64,000 nt of DNA from Paramecium octaurelia (Eukaryota; Ciliophora; Oligohymenophorea; Peniculida; Parameciidae): the NCBI GenBank assembly GCA_905182995.1, contig CAJJDP010000048.1:186001-250000 (forward strand). Reading direction: 5' to 3'. The notes under the pieces are model-generated. The model was not told the origin of the DNA. It did no database searches and saw only the letters and a list, made by a program, of their open reading frames with translations. This document shows positions 1 to 12,694 of the stretch, one piece after another (positions within the stretch are counted from its first letter, which is position 1; each line of letters starts with the position of its first letter). The translations under genes and the position numbers were made by a program.

Positions 1-1549
1 CTAAATTCAAAACGAACTCCTCCTCCCCCGCCAAATGGGAATTATTGGTAACCTCCTCCGCCGCCGAAAAACATTTAGAAGACTTGAGTAGGATCGACTC
101 CGCCATCAAAACCACCACTTTGATCGTTAGGATCAACTCCTGAATCATAGAGATCCTTCTTTTTTTTATCAGATAACACTGCATATGCTTCAGCAATATC
201 CCTAAACTTCTATTATCCCAATTGCTAGAGTTTAGTTAATAAGTAATTGGTACTTTGGTTTCTTCATCTTTATCTTTCAATTTATCAGGATGCCATAACA
301 ATGCCAATCTTCTATATGATTTTTTGATTTCATTTTCTGTGGCATCCCTTGCAACTTCTAATATTTTATAATAGTCCTTCTTCTTTGCTAATTTTTCTTT
401 CTTTTGAGCCTCTCTCAATTTCTATGCCATTTCCTATTCCAATGTTGGTTCAATTTGAATAACTTGTTAGTAATCATGGCAAGAGTCCCCAAATTATCCT
501 AACTTGTCATATGATTCAGCTCTTCTTATTAAGGCTTTATAGTATTAGGGATTCAATTCAATAGATTTAGTAAAATCATCAATGGCTTCCTTGTGTTGAT
601 TCATTTTTTATTTAACTAAATTGAATAAAATCTAATACCTAATCCTCTATTGGCATAGATAATTGAGTTGATTTTACGATTGTATGGATCGACACTCAAA
701 GCTTCTGTGTAACATTCGATGGCATCATTTAATTTCACTTCCTAAAGTAGTTGATTTCCTTTTTCCTTCAATTCTTCACACTTCCTTGCCTTCTTCAATG
801 CTTCTCTGCACTTCTTATTGTCTGGGTCGACCTTCATACCATCAATTAGGATTTTCTTCGCTCTTTCACTATTCCCGTTATATAAGTCGATGATTCCTTT
901 TAAGTAATACACATCAGGAGTTGTTCCGTGTTCACTTTAAATTTGCATAAGCCATTTACTGGCTCTGTCGTTATCACCACACTTAGCCAAACATTCAACA
1001 AATAAGATCTAAATTTCCAAGGATTAGGCACACACTTATATAACTTATTAAAATTAATATAAGGCCTTTTAATAATCTTCATTTTGAATTTATTTCAAAC
1101 CTTCCAAATAGCTTTAACAAGTCTAATTTAAGTCTATTATTTTTACCTGTTGGGCTGTCAAATACTCTGATTTCAATGATTAATCACCAGGAGTTATTTA
1201 TAAGGCAGCATTCAGCGAATTCACACTTTCTTCCAATCTCCCCAAATTTTAAAGGGCAATTGCTTTCCTTCTCAAAGTTTTTACGTTGTTTGAATCCCTT
1301 TTCAATGCTTATTCTGTGTCATCTAAAGCTTTTTTGTATTGCTTTAATGCTAAATAGCAAGCTGCCCTATTGGAATAATATACAGATTCATTTGGATTAT
1401 GATCTAGCCATAGATGATCAATACTACATACCAATAGCTTCAGAATAGCATTTGATGGCTTCATCATACTTCTTATCGACGAAGAACTTGTTTCCCTCCT
1501 CTTTCTTAGCCAAAGCTTCCTATAAAGTGACATCAGAAACTTAAATCAT
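1..1549 (-). CDS. TPR and J-domain co-chaperone (DNAJC7-like), 3' end missing
   Basis: Partial gene that runs off the left edge; about 481 residues are visible. The N-terminal two thirds are tetratricopeptide repeats (for example [19 protein letters not shown]), followed near residue 365 by a J domain (DYYKILEV, then the HPD motif in LLWHPDKL), then a glycine-rich tail at the edge. This order of TPR units followed by a C-terminal J domain is that of DNAJC7/TPR2, which binds Hsp70 and Hsp90 and moves clients between them in the cytosol. The HPD tripeptide needed to stimulate Hsp70 ATPase is intact. Introns at 225..253, 616..638, 1123..1146 and 1404..1431 restore the frame. The start ATG at 1549 lies 35 bp from the stop of the next gene on the same strand. 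Other TPR-J proteins (DNAJC3) are possible, but no signal peptide is seen. Confidence 0.85.
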
Positions 1550-1584
1550 ATATTTAATTCAAAATGAACTTATTTTAATAGAAA

Positions 1585-4500
1585 TCAAATCTAATTAATG
1601 AATGCTTTCAGAATCAATTCATAGCTGATATTATCTTACACTCCTGCTTTTAAAAACCCCCCTGATATTTTCAATTCGATCTTCGTCTCCTTCCATTACC
1701 CTATCTTCTTCAACGCTTCAATCGACGCAATAAACTAATCAGGTTGAGGAGGTTTGAATGTGAATGTTATAACTACCTCATTTCCAGGTTATATGGCCCC
1801 CTTTTGATTATCACACACAAAGTATTTCTCATCTTTCTAAAAAACCATAAGGAATTGCATTACCGACAATATTACTTCATAATTCACAGGCTTCTCCATC
1901 TTGGGATCCAAAAGCTTGCAACTGCCAATCACAATCTTTCTAGAATTGTCCTCCTCTTTCAGTTTCTCAAATTCAAGCATAATCTTGTTGTTCAAGTATG
2001 TGTAAACCTTCTCCTCATCCTTTAGTTTCAACTAATCAAAGGGAAATTCAATCTTCTTGTTAATCTCATTAATTTGAGGAATTAAATTATAAGGCTAATA
2101 AATATTGACATAAGCCTAACGATTATAACAATACCCCCAAATGAAAACTCTCTTCTCAGATTTCTGATTTGGTACGTGTACTGATATCAGATCATAAAAT
2201 TTATCTGAAACCCTATCAGGTTTAAAAATCACCTTGCAAGTAATTTCCTATTAAGCATTGACAATTGCCTCTTAAGGTATAAACTAAAAGACTTCTGTTC
2301 CACATGAATTCTGAACTCCCCTAGCCTTACTTATTAATTAAAATTTTATTGGAAAATTTGAAACGTTTGTTATTTTAAATGTCCTTTCTGCATACTCTCC
2401 CAACACTACTCCTCCAACTGATATTAATCCATTTTCTGGTACCACCTTTACTTCTGGTCTCACACCTATTCCTTTTAATTTGGCTGAGACTGCTGCATGA
2501 TTGCAATATAGTTTTAAAGTCTCCTCAAATGGTTGATCTTCAGTGGGTTGAAATTAAACAATTAAAGATTTCTTATTACTAGGTTCTATTGTTCTTAGAG
2601 CATTTAAAATTGTAAACCCACAGGAGATTGGCAACATTTGCATTTTTAATTCCGCTTTGAATGGAGTTTGGTTGAAAACAGTAAGTTCTTTTGTTTGTCT
2701 AATTCCAACTGCCACTTCACCAAAATCTATTATGGTTTTACTCAAAAGCAAACTCTTTTGAACAGTGACAGTAGAAATCTATAAGTATATTACTTATTTT
2801 GCATTATCTGGCATATCAGTGTATTTAAAATAACATGGAATCAACCAAGAATAGTGTTATGAATAATCTTATAGAATATAATGACACAATACTTAAATCT
2901 TCAGGTTTATTGAATTCAACAAGAGTTCCTCCAAGATTTCTTAGTTCTTTAGCACTATCAAACTATTTTTCAAATTCTTCTCTTTTCAATCTTTCCTCTT
3001 CTTGTTTCAACTTTTCTAATTCTGCTTGTCTTCTTTCCTCTTCTTCAAGTTATTACTACTAAGCTTTTGTTAATTTCTCTGGTTTTTTTTGATCCTTTTT
3101 AACTTCCTTTTTGGCAGCTTTACCTTTAGCAGCCATTTCCTCTTCTTTTTTCAATTCTTCTTATTCTCTTTTCTTTCTTTCCTCTTCTTCATATCTAATT
3201 TTTAATCTCAATTCAAAGTTGTTATTTGGATCATTTTCATATTTTTCTTTCAATTCTTAAAGAGTATACGCTCCTAATTTTTTAAAGAATGAGTCATATT
3301 CCAAATGTACTTATATTAATTAATCCCTTTAAATTTGTTGAACCATCGGAGCCATTTTAAGACCACACAATTCATAGAATGGTAAAAAGAATTCAATGAT
3401 AATGTCTCTTTAAGATATATTTTTGATATCAATGGTAGTTGAATACTTTTCATCGATTTATTAGACTGGAATATCAAACTTAATTCCTGAAAATTCAAGA
3501 GGACATTTAGAAATTTCACAAGTATAAGGTATTCTGATTTCTTTCGTGGAGATAGTACCTGAAACTATTTTGCATTTTAAAATTCCTTCATCTTATCTAT
3601 CACTAATTCCAATTACCTTCTAAGTTCTATATATTATGTCTGTTGTAAATTTTTATTTCGGAAGTAAACGCAATGGTACCAAATCAGTTGTGATTGATAT
3701 CTCTTTTGGCAAAGGGTAGATTGCCAATTCTTAGGGTAAATCGCTTAAATTCTCAAAAGTGATAGCTCTCTTTGCACCTTACCCATCAAATAATTTACCG
3801 AAATCTAATCTAGCAGGTGTAATCTAAAGAGTAGCCATTGTCATCTAAGCAACAATATTAAAGGGAACAGGCATTTTCTAATCAGCTCCTATCAATTTAA
3901 AGGGAACATCTATGACATTATCCTTGAAAAATCTTTGGCATATTGTTTATAATTGTCTCTCTGCATTAAATTTGACCCATATCTCAAATTTTGAATTCCC
4001 TTATATGTATCCCAATTTTGGATTAAACTCAAAGAAATCCTTAGTCTCTTTTGGAGTTTAAATTTAAATTTTCATTGCATTCTAACTTCTATTGAAAAAC
4101 ACAATCTTTTCTCTGTAAATATGATTGAATAAACAAATTTGGAAATTATAAATTTGTTTTTCTACATAAATGGGTACTTCAGTGCAATATCCTCTAATTT
4201 CAATTTGACAAGGTGGAGAGTGCAAGAAGTTTTCATAATATAATGTGAGAGGCAATGAAAAGGGACCAACTTCAGCTGGAATATATTGAATTGGTATTTT
4301 AAGCATGGAATATCCTTATAGAACATGTTGTCTTTAGAATTTAAGCTATTTCAAGTAAGGTAAAATGCCTTCTTCATCAAAGGGTCTATCTCTATTAGAT
4401 TTTTGGGAAACAGACTCAGTAGCTATTGTTTATAAATCTATGCCTTTTGCGCTTCTTATGATAACATCTGTGTCTAGGGCTCCTAAATTTTGAATTTTGA

Positions 4501-5098
4501 GAATGAGAGTTGAATCTTCTCCTAGAATAACTTTGCCGAAATCAATGATAGGTTATTCTACTTTTGCAATTGCTTTCTTGCTTGTGCATAGGATATGAAT
4601 TTGGAAGGGCCCTGTTTCTGCTTGGCATTATAATTAGACATCAATGTCATCATTTAATTATGGAGTAAATCTAACTGTTATTGGACAAGACATGCCTGCT
4701 GAAACTCTACCAGGTGGAGTGTATATCAGTTCAAAGAAATCCTTAATTCAACATTTATTTCTTACTCTAACAGCTTCAGGCAATGGGAGTATTTTGAATG
4801 AATTGAATGTGTAAGAAACATTAGTAAGTTACATAATTATGGTGTGTGGCTTACCTACATCAAAATCCTATAATAAGAATCCTCACAATACTTTGAAAAT
4901 TATCTCAGCAGGTTTAGAAATAAAAGCCACTCCTTCAAATTTTCTACCTTGAACTATTTGATCTTTGTAAATATTGTCTTTGTGTCGTTAGCGAGCCTTA
5001 TCAAAATACTCCTTCTCAAGAGGAGTTAACTCCTTTAATTTTATTATCCTCTGTCCGAATTCATCTTATCTCGGTGACTCTTCTTCTTAATCTGACAT
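1585..5098 (-). CDS. CFAP74: CFAP74-like ciliary central-pair protein with MSP/ASH domains
   Basis: A 1145-residue protein after removal of introns 1837..1863, 2868..2892 and 4868..4891. It opens with an acidic stretch and a KPAEIIFKDFDVGK segment, followed by repeated beta-rich modules of the ASH/MSP type (IIDFGEVAVGIRQTKEL, LDFGKLFDGQGAKRAI, GGVVLGEYAERTFKI). A lysine/glutamate-rich coiled coil sits around residues 630-730. The early motif YTPPGRVSAGMSC followed by PITVRFTP is, as I recall the family, typical of CFAP74, a component of the C1d projection of the axonemal central pair, together with CFAP221 and CFAP54. The role is therefore structural, in motile cilia. Other ASH-repeat proteins (HYDIN, CFAP47) are much longer. 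Assignment to CFAP74 rests on motif memory, not on a search. Confidence 0.75.
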
Positions 5099-5107
5099 AA
5101 TAATTAA

Positions 5108-5728
5108 ATGTTATTAAGAAAATCAATAAATTACTTCTCTTTTTTCACAACCAAAATACCTAAGACATATTACGAGGTCTTAGAAGTTACTCCTAAGGCC
5201 ACAACTAAGGAAATCAAATTGCAATATATTAAATTGGTTAAGTTGTACCATCCTGATAATGGCGAATCTGGATCAGAAGAGAAATTCAAAGAAATCTCTA
5301 AAGCTTATCAAGTACTTAAGGATCCAATCAAAAGATAACTCTATGATTCTGATGCATTAAATTTTGAATAATCTGGAGAAGCACATTCAGCCAATGACAT
5401 GAATCCTGATTCCTATTTTTATAGCACAAATAAAAGGGAGTACTATTAAAATAAATGGTACAATTTCAGAAAGCCATCTTATGAGACATTACACTAAGAA
5501 TAAACATACTAATTTGTTGATGAACTCACTTCTAAAGCAATTATTGGCAGAGTACTTATTGTGTTAGGCGTCTATGCTATTTGGGATTTTTATAGATTAT
5601 ATTCAAGAAGATAACATAAGAAGTTTTTAGAAACTCAAAAAGAAATACTTGATTCAAGTTTCATACAGGCCCCTTTGGAATAATATATTGATACTAGATA
5701 AACCGAGATGCAATTAGACTTAGATTGA
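5108..5728 (+). CDS. Mitochondrial J-domain protein with one membrane segment
   Basis: Intronless, 206 residues. The first 20 residues are basic and aromatic without acidic residues, as in a mitochondrial presequence. A J domain follows directly (YYEVLEVTPKATTKEIK, HPD at residues 48-50, then EKFKEISKAYQVLKDP). A hydrophobic segment near residues 143-163 (IIGRVLIVLGVYAIWDFY) is followed by a short basic and then acidic tail. This resembles type III J proteins of the DNAJC30 kind at the mitochondrial inner membrane, which recruit mtHsp70 locally. There is no zinc finger or G/F region. The gene starts 9 bp from the divergent CFAP74-like start, so the two must share a promoter. Confidence 0.8.
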
Positions 5729-5900
5729 TTTTATTATAAAATAATTATAAATCAATTTATGCATTTTACTTAAGAGATCTATTTATATTATGGTCTATAT
5801 TAAAATATTGTTTATCTTTAATTTAATGGATGTTAATATATATATATATGTTTACTATTCAATTAATATAATATCAAAAATAGACTATAATTTGATACTT

Positions 5901-7455
5901 TCATTATTCACTAATTATTTCCATTTAGTTTGTTTATTATTAATCATCAGGTTAATGCTTTACAAATTCAATTTAACTTTCATTAACAGTTTCTGAGTTA
6001 TTTTTCATTCGACTTAAATAAGTAGAATCTGTATTGTTCACTCTGAGAGTGTTAACTTCCAACCACGGGTGATCTTTGATTATTTTTTTTCTGCTGTACT
6101 CAGTTCTACAAAATGGACAATTTTTCTATCTTAACAACCACTCTTCCAGACACATACAATGAAAAATATGAAAACAAGGAGTTACAGAACAAATCTTTTA
6201 TTGTTTTGTAGTAGGCTTCTTCATTTATTCTAAACACACAACACATTCTTCAAATTGTGATAAACCTGGATATGCTTTAATTATTTTTTCATAGGAATGT
6301 CCTTTAAAATGATCTTTTATAAACCTTAACGAAAAACCTCATAAGTGCTTAAGTATTACCTTTATGATTGATTTAAGGAAGTTAGCGTTCTGGACTTTAG
6401 GCTTGCAATTAATCCAAATTATGAACTTGATTTAGATTTCTTCTTATGGCCTCTTGCACTTATTATTGAAATTGTCGTTATTATCGAGATTTGAGAGCAG
6501 ATAAACCAAAAGCAAATAGCAGTAATGCTCCTACAACACATCCCGTGACAATAATCACTATCTTATTTCTTTCAAATGTGCTTTCTTCTTCTGTATCATT
6601 AGTGATAATCTTAAATTAGATGTTGAGGGATTTGGATTAATTATTGTACAATCCTATATAAATTACATCAACATAAACATTAGTTTACTAATTTTTTAAT
6701 TCTTATTAAATATTATTAAATGATATTAATTTCTGGCTCTCCTTCAAATTTGGAATTTTCAATTAAGGATTTTACTTCAATACAAAGCTATAATCTATAT
6801 ATTTTATAGACAATTAAATACATAATTCTTCTTCTATATTTTAAGAAAATAGATTGATATCACTAGAACTGAACTAGTATTGAAAATATTTCCATTTATG
6901 GGAATCTAATGTAAAGGTTGTAAGAATATTGCTTGATATCTAGACAGATTAAAATTAGCAATATTATCCAAATGTTCCTTCTAAACAATGGCATTATTGT
7001 GATATGCAAATAGAATTCGAAATTTCAGGATAATTATAGCCATTACAATCATTTACGCATCCTTATATAAATTAGTTTTCAGAATAATAGATTTCTATAT
7101 TGATAAGTTATTGTTGATTTTAATTTAGTTGAAAACATTTCATGTAGATCATGGCTACATAAGGAATTTGGATTAGTTGATACTCACTGTTGGCCTTGTA
7201 ACTCTGATAATCATAAACCTCGGATCCTTTTGGATTATAGCTTAAATCTAAATCACTTAATTTGGTTAAGCCCAAATCATTTTACGACACCAAACAAAGT
7301 ACATCATTTTCCCTTTTGTAGAATTTGATTATTAGACTGTTCACTTTTGATGTAAAGTTTAGTTTAATTATTTATTAGATATCTGGTTAAGCTGTTCCTT
7401 AGTAATTAGCCAAACTTTACACAAAATATATGAAAATGATGGTATTTATAATCAT
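5901..7455 (-). CDS. Membrane RING-H2 E3 ligase with EGF-like ectodomain
   Basis: 510 residues with one intron (6338..6359). It starts with a signal peptide (MIINTIIFIYFVQSLA). The roughly 340-residue extracellular or luminal part contains a short cysteine cluster of EGF type (ISQQCHCLEGTFGQYC). A single transmembrane helix follows (IVIIVTGCVVGALLLFAF), then a cytosolic RING-H2 finger: CVVCLEQ, CFHIFHCMCLEEWL, CPFC, giving a C3H2C3 pattern. RING-H2 proteins of this topology are ubiquitin ligases of endosomal or plasma membranes. The frame stays open upstream of the chosen ATG, but the clear signal peptide decides the start. The stop lies 172 bp from the convergent mitochondrial J-protein gene. 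The substrate is unknown. Confidence 0.82.
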
Positions 7456-7465
7456 TTATAAATTA

Positions 7466-7975
7466 ATGTGTGCAAAAAATATAGGAGATGACCAAATGGA
7501 CTTGCCAATTAACTTGGTAGACGAACATATTGATATGCTGATATAGGTTAAGACTAAAAGAATGGTCGCTTGATTACAATCAAACAACGATGAAAAAGTA
7601 GTTGAGAAAAGACTTACATGTATGATTAAGAATAAGATTTTATGAATGAAATCTAATGGGATAAGAATTCTTAAGAACAAAAGCAATTTATTACATATTG
7701 TGATTGAAGGAAATGAAATGAATACATTATGTAAGAAATAATAAGAAGCCATTGATTATTGGTAGAAATAGAATCCAAAACCATTATATATTAAATGGAA
7801 TTAGGCATTAAGGGATACCGAGATTGTAGATTTCTACTCAAACGTTGCTAGGGAGAACAGATAATTATTGCATTCTTTTATGATGGAAATCCTTAAACTT
7901 AGGCTTTAAAATTATCACAAAAACTAATAAAGCAAATATTAGGTTTAAGGAAATTATTTTAAAGAATATGTTTGA
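7466..7975 (+). pseudogene. Decayed gene with two in-frame TGA codons
   Basis: A 170-codon frame with protein-like composition (for example EAIDYWQKQNPKPLYIKWNQ and ALRDTEIVDFYSNVAREN) is interrupted by TGA at two places, near residues 35 and 60. No intron of normal Paramecium size removes either TGA without shifting the frame. The only in-phase candidate over the first is 42 nt. A downstream ATG at 7646 leaves an open part of 109 residues ending at the TGA at 7973..7975. It may be a gene inactivated by point mutation, as expected among duplicates left by whole-genome duplication. Alternatively only the 7646..7975 part is expressed. No family recognised. Confidence 0.45.
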
Positions 7976-8803
7976 TGAATGACTTTGCATACAATCTCTA
8001 TTCTAAACTTGACCAGCAATATTTATACGAAAGATGAAAAAATGATGATTTAAAACAACATTTATTTTCAATAAAAATATTGACTAAAAAGCTTACTAAT
8101 TATAAGACCAAATGTAAAATGCATCCTAAGATTATTGAAGATAACCAGTAAATTAAATTAGAATATATATAAAGAATAAAAACTGATAATTTTAATCATA
8201 TAATAATTAAAGTGATTTAACTTAAGATTTGCAAAAATGTTTAAATGAATAACTGCTTTTGGGATTATTATGTGTATTATGAAAGCATTTAGATAGTAAT
8301 CTCTTCTAAATAAATATCGACTTTGATGTATTAGATAATCTAATAATTGAAATAATTATAACTTAGATTTAGAAAAGGTTTCTTAAATATAATGAAAGAA
8401 GGTTATTAAATCATTGAACATAGGTTATTAATCATTTTATGACTCCATAACACCTGAAACACTTCAATAGTTAAAGCATTTAAAATTACCAGCTCTTTTC
8501 TAACTTGAATTTGTGATATAAGTAGAGTAACAACATTTTAAGATCACTTTAATTTATGCTATGAATCATTTTATATGTAATTAAATTAAAAAATATTCAA
8601 TAGAAAATAGTTGTTTGTTAATAATTTTATGATCTTCATTACACTAATAAACTAATGAGAAAATGAAATAACCATTAGAAGGAATAAAAATGATGAGTTT
8701 TCAAATTATATGAAGAAATTGAAAATTTTACTACATAATCGTACTTTTGCAGTTGAATATATAATTATGAAATAAAAATATTAACATAAATTCAAAAATA
8801 AAA
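7976..8803 (+). other. Non-coding or decayed stretch
   Basis: No complete gene is seen. Two overlapping stretches on the plus strand lack TGA for 100 codons or so (about 8050-8435 and 8400-8640) and the second reads like protein (DSITPETLQQLKHLKLPALF), but neither has a convincing start or splice pattern. They may be remnants of the same decayed gene as at 7466..7975. Confidence 0.3.
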
Positions 8804-11034
8804 ATGTTATCAGACGTTCCTTAAAATTATTAGGACTAGACTCAAAAACTCTATAGTTACAATTAAACCATTTATTCTTTTGAACAAATAGGAATATTAT
8901 TTATTGTGATAAGATCTATTAGAATAGTACAATATTTGTTTATTTTGAGATCTCAAATGTGCTACTCACTAACCTCTTACCCTTCAAATTGATTATCATG
9001 TTCAAACCATTTATGATGAATTTATATTACTTTTGTGGAATTGCCTTATTTGCTTATCTCAGATTTGGAACGGAAGGTACCCAAATACCCTATGATCAAA
9101 CAGGTTCCACTAATGGTAAGTACTATTATCTCTTTGGAACTAACTCAAACATTTAGGTAGAAAACTAATATTACTTAAATTCAAATTATACTTCAATGCT
9201 ATTACATGATTGTGATTTTACTCTCTTTGTCCTCTTACTCTTAATCCTACTTTGTATCCCTAAATTATTCTATGATAAATGGCCTAAATTGTTCCAAGAA
9301 CTAACTATCTATTATTTGGAAGGGAGCATTTTCGAATTAACTTTTGGTAGTGTAGGTTAGATAACATAAACCATTCAAAATTCATCTAAAGATCCTTTAA
9401 ATATCATTTTCTGTATTGTTGGAGGAATTCTGCTACTATTTTATCTTGCTTTCACTATGAGACCGTTAATAACAATAAAAGATGAATCTAAGAAGGATTT
9501 CTTGAATTATTATACAAAAATCACTTTTGCATAATAAAATACGACAATTTATTTGGTTCATTATTTCATTTGTATTTTTAATGAATTATTGATGGGCATA
9601 ATTCCAATAGCAATTAATAAATTCATGATAATATTCTATTTAGAAATAGGAATAAATGGGGTGTTGCTAGTGCTATAGTTCCTAATTTTATTTAAATCTA
9701 AAAATCTAAAGGATAAGCTAATAAACATTACAAACATAATTTCATACTGCCTGCTTATCACATCCTATGTTTTAGTCTAATAAGAAAATTATGAGTTAGG
9801 CTTTATTGTGTTGATATTGCTATCGATTTATTTCATAATGAATATCATCACAACAATATTATAGATAGTTGTCATTAAATCAAAGAACCTGAGCATTGTA
9901 ATTTAAAAAGTAAAGTAGAATGAACAGAATGTAAATTTACAAACAAATATCGAATTGCAATCAGTTACATTATAATTAGATTTATCATAATAAATAAATT
10001 AAACTGTTTAGCAGTAGTCTAAATTTATGTTGACTTCTTAAATCTCAAATATTAATCATACTAAATAACAAATGTCTCAATTCAACAGTCACAATACGAG
10101 CACTGAATTTTTAAAAGATGATCATCTTGTAATTAATAATTAAATTGTAAAGGATCTTATTTTGATAAAGAGATCTCAGAGTTATGAAATCACCTAGTTT
10201 ATTGACAGCGGGTAAATTTAGCTGAATAAAATCCTTTTGAAGTTTAAATTTTGTGTAAAGGTCTTTAATGGTGGACACGAAGTGGATTAGAAAATATTAA
10301 AAAGAAATAATATTGGGAATAAGATTATTGGAGTGCATACATTTATATTGGACTGCCTTTAAAACTGCGTCATAGAGGAAATGTAGATTAAGACTTACTA
10401 CAGTGGATAGTTATTATAAAGGGACATAAAGTTGGTCAATAAATAGATGTTTATTGGTCAGAGTCTCGAGATAAGTCATTAACACTAGTTTGAGTAGAGT
10501 GATTCATGGAATGAGAAGTTGGCCATCAAATTGATAATAGATACGAAGGTTTTCCGATTCACGATTTGCAATAATGAATTAAAGTTGATATAGTTATCAG
10601 CTCTTACGTAAAAGAGCATTTAAAAATTAATCGATAATGGGATTTAAAAGTATGTGGTTTTGTTTGAGCAGAGAGTAGAAAGATTCAATTTTGAGAAGGT
10701 GATCCAATTTTGCCAACATTACAAGTTGTATCGTTATGAAATAGCTTCAGCGGAATCAGAGTATCGGAATCAGGAATTGTCTTCAAATTTCGGGAAAATT
10801 CAATTGATAATTCCTGGGACTCCTTATATCAGACTGATACTTAGTATTGAATAGTAAATCAATCAAGAATATCTAAATAATCCTTAATTTATTGATTCAA
10901 ATATCGACTTAAAAAGAATTTAGTACATTATTGTTAGTATTTACGCTAAACGGTCTTCTCATTAATTGGGCTATGCTCATAAAAGGGTGTGTGAATGCTT
11001 TGGAAAGGAACTTATGAATTATTTTAACTAATGA
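8804..11034 (+). CDS. Multi-pass membrane protein, unrecognised
   Basis: 735 residues with one intron (8927..8949, GTACAA...TTGAG). The N-terminal 370 residues contain about eight hydrophobic segments (for example LYYFCGIALFAYL, FTLFVLLLLILLCI, NIIFCIVGGILLLFYLAF, IISYCLLITSYVLV). The C-terminal 370 residues are hydrophilic, first Q/S-rich and then folded-looking, with mixed beta/alpha segments (KYVVLFEQRVERFNFEKVIQ), ending in RVCECFGKELMNYFNQ. I do not recognise the soluble domain. Topology suggests a membrane protein with a large cytosolic tail. The preceding 1.3 kb is degenerate and the next gene is a trichocyst matrix protein 231 bp downstream. A ciliate-specific family is likely. Confidence 0.7.
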
Positions 11035-11265
11035 AAATTATATGTATTATAGAAATGTTTAATTTGGTTTGTTCTGTTTTTGATTCATCAAGATATTTGG
11101 AGCAAGGAAAGTGTAACATTTATGTGTATTTAATATTTAATTATAAATAAGTGATTGATCTATATTAATTTTGGAATACCCGTTTTTGAAAATTAGATGA
11201 ATTGAGAGTATTTGTTATTTAACATAGTTAGAGGGGATGTTTGATTAATATTATTTATTTTAGAG

Positions 11266-12377
11266 ATGAAAGCTACCATTGCAATCCTTTTATTGGTGAG
11301 CATTGCCTCAGCAACTTCAACTCATGATTAAATTATGGCATTACTTTAAACAGGAACAAAAGCTATGGATGCCATTGACACAGTCTTTGGTTTGTTGAAT
11401 GACCTGATTCAATCAAATAAGGATGCTCAATTTGCAGCTGATTAAAAGAATGAGACAGATGAATGGGTTGGTGCACAGTAATATCATGATCTAATTCTAG
11501 AACTATTGAACAATTCACTAAAATCAAGTCCTTGAACTAAAAGCTTTTCTAATAATCAATTGAAAACAGAGTCCAATTTGAATAGGAACTCTCAGACACA
11601 AAGAATTATTTGGCATGGAATGAATAAAGATAAGATGAAATTGCAAGAAAGATTTAAGTCTTATTAGATGAATAGTGTTTGAGCAATTAACTTTTTGTCA
11701 GATCAATCAAATAAAACAGAGAGGCTCTTGAAGTAGTCAGAGTCCTTAAATAAGACGTTGCTGGTTACATCATTAATGGAGATTCATTCGAACTCGTCTA
11801 AGAAAAAGCCACAAGTGTTGCTGAAAAATTGAAGGCCTATAGCAACCTCTTCAACGAACATGAAGTCAAATCCTTCCTCAGTTTAGCCTCTAAATAAGAA
11901 GATGGATCTGTATCAATCCTAATTTATTCTTTAGGTTAGCAGAGGTGCCACTTTAGCTGAGAGAGTCTTGGCAGTTTTGGAATCCCTTGAAGCCAATCTC
12001 TAAGCTTCTCTTGAGGCTTTGGAAGTCAATGAAATCAATGCCTCCTGGGAATTAGCTGGATGGGTCTCTTTGAGTGAAGCTGAAGTTGCTAATTTGAAAG
12101 TGGAATACGAGAGAAAATAAGTCTATGCTGACAGACTTGCTACTGTAATATCCATACATATATTTCTTAGTAAATTCAAGCTGCTTTAGCCTAATAAGCA
12201 AAGTCAAAGATTATCCTCTAAGAATCATAAGATGCTCTCGATTAAGCCCAATCTGATTTGGAAAGCAAGAGAGCTGACTATGCTGAAGCCAAAGCTAAAA
12301 GAGATGAAGAGAATGCCATCTTGGAACAAGTCATCATCATTTTCAAGAAATAAGTTGCCTCTTGGTCTGGAAGATGA
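11266..12377 (+). CDS. Trichocyst matrix protein
   Basis: 345 residues after removal of three introns (11478..11500, 11910..11934, 12145..12170). A signal peptide (MKATIAILLLVSIASATS) precedes an acidic, alanine/glutamate/glutamine-rich, coiled-coil-forming body with few aromatic residues. Family members are sorted to the regulated secretory pathway, cleaved to small acidic polypeptides and crystallise in the trichocyst core, which expands on Ca2+-triggered exocytosis. Size, signal peptide and composition fit the family. Two further members lie at 55946..57067 and 57243..58393. Which subfamily it belongs to cannot be told without alignment. Confidence 0.8.
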
Positions 12378-12694
12378 TTAATATATTGATAAACTATAAA
12401 ACAATCAATTATCTGTTAATATACAACAATCTGTTTCATGAATAGACTTTGATAAAATAGATGAATTTCATATAATTATGGATTAGTAAATCTCTTGATT
12501 GATTGAGATGAATTCCTACAGAATCAAACTCCATTATATTAAATCAGTAAATAATTACTATATTAATAAACCTAGATTTAGCCCTTAATTTAAATTATTA
12601 AGTAGATAATATGAAATAGAATTCTTAAGAAATTATAAGCTTATGAGATCTTATTCTAATATGGAAAATAATAATAGTTTGGAGATTAAATTAA
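12378..12694. other. Intergenic, nothing recognised
   Basis: Very AT-rich 317 bp between the 3' ends of two convergent genes. No open frame or repeat of note. Confidence 0.6.

Noticed and set aside
7456..7752. Minus-strand frame continuous with the RING gene start
   Set aside because: It is antisense to a plus-strand frame of coding character and is uniformly hydrophobic; the signal peptide directly after it marks the real start at 7455.
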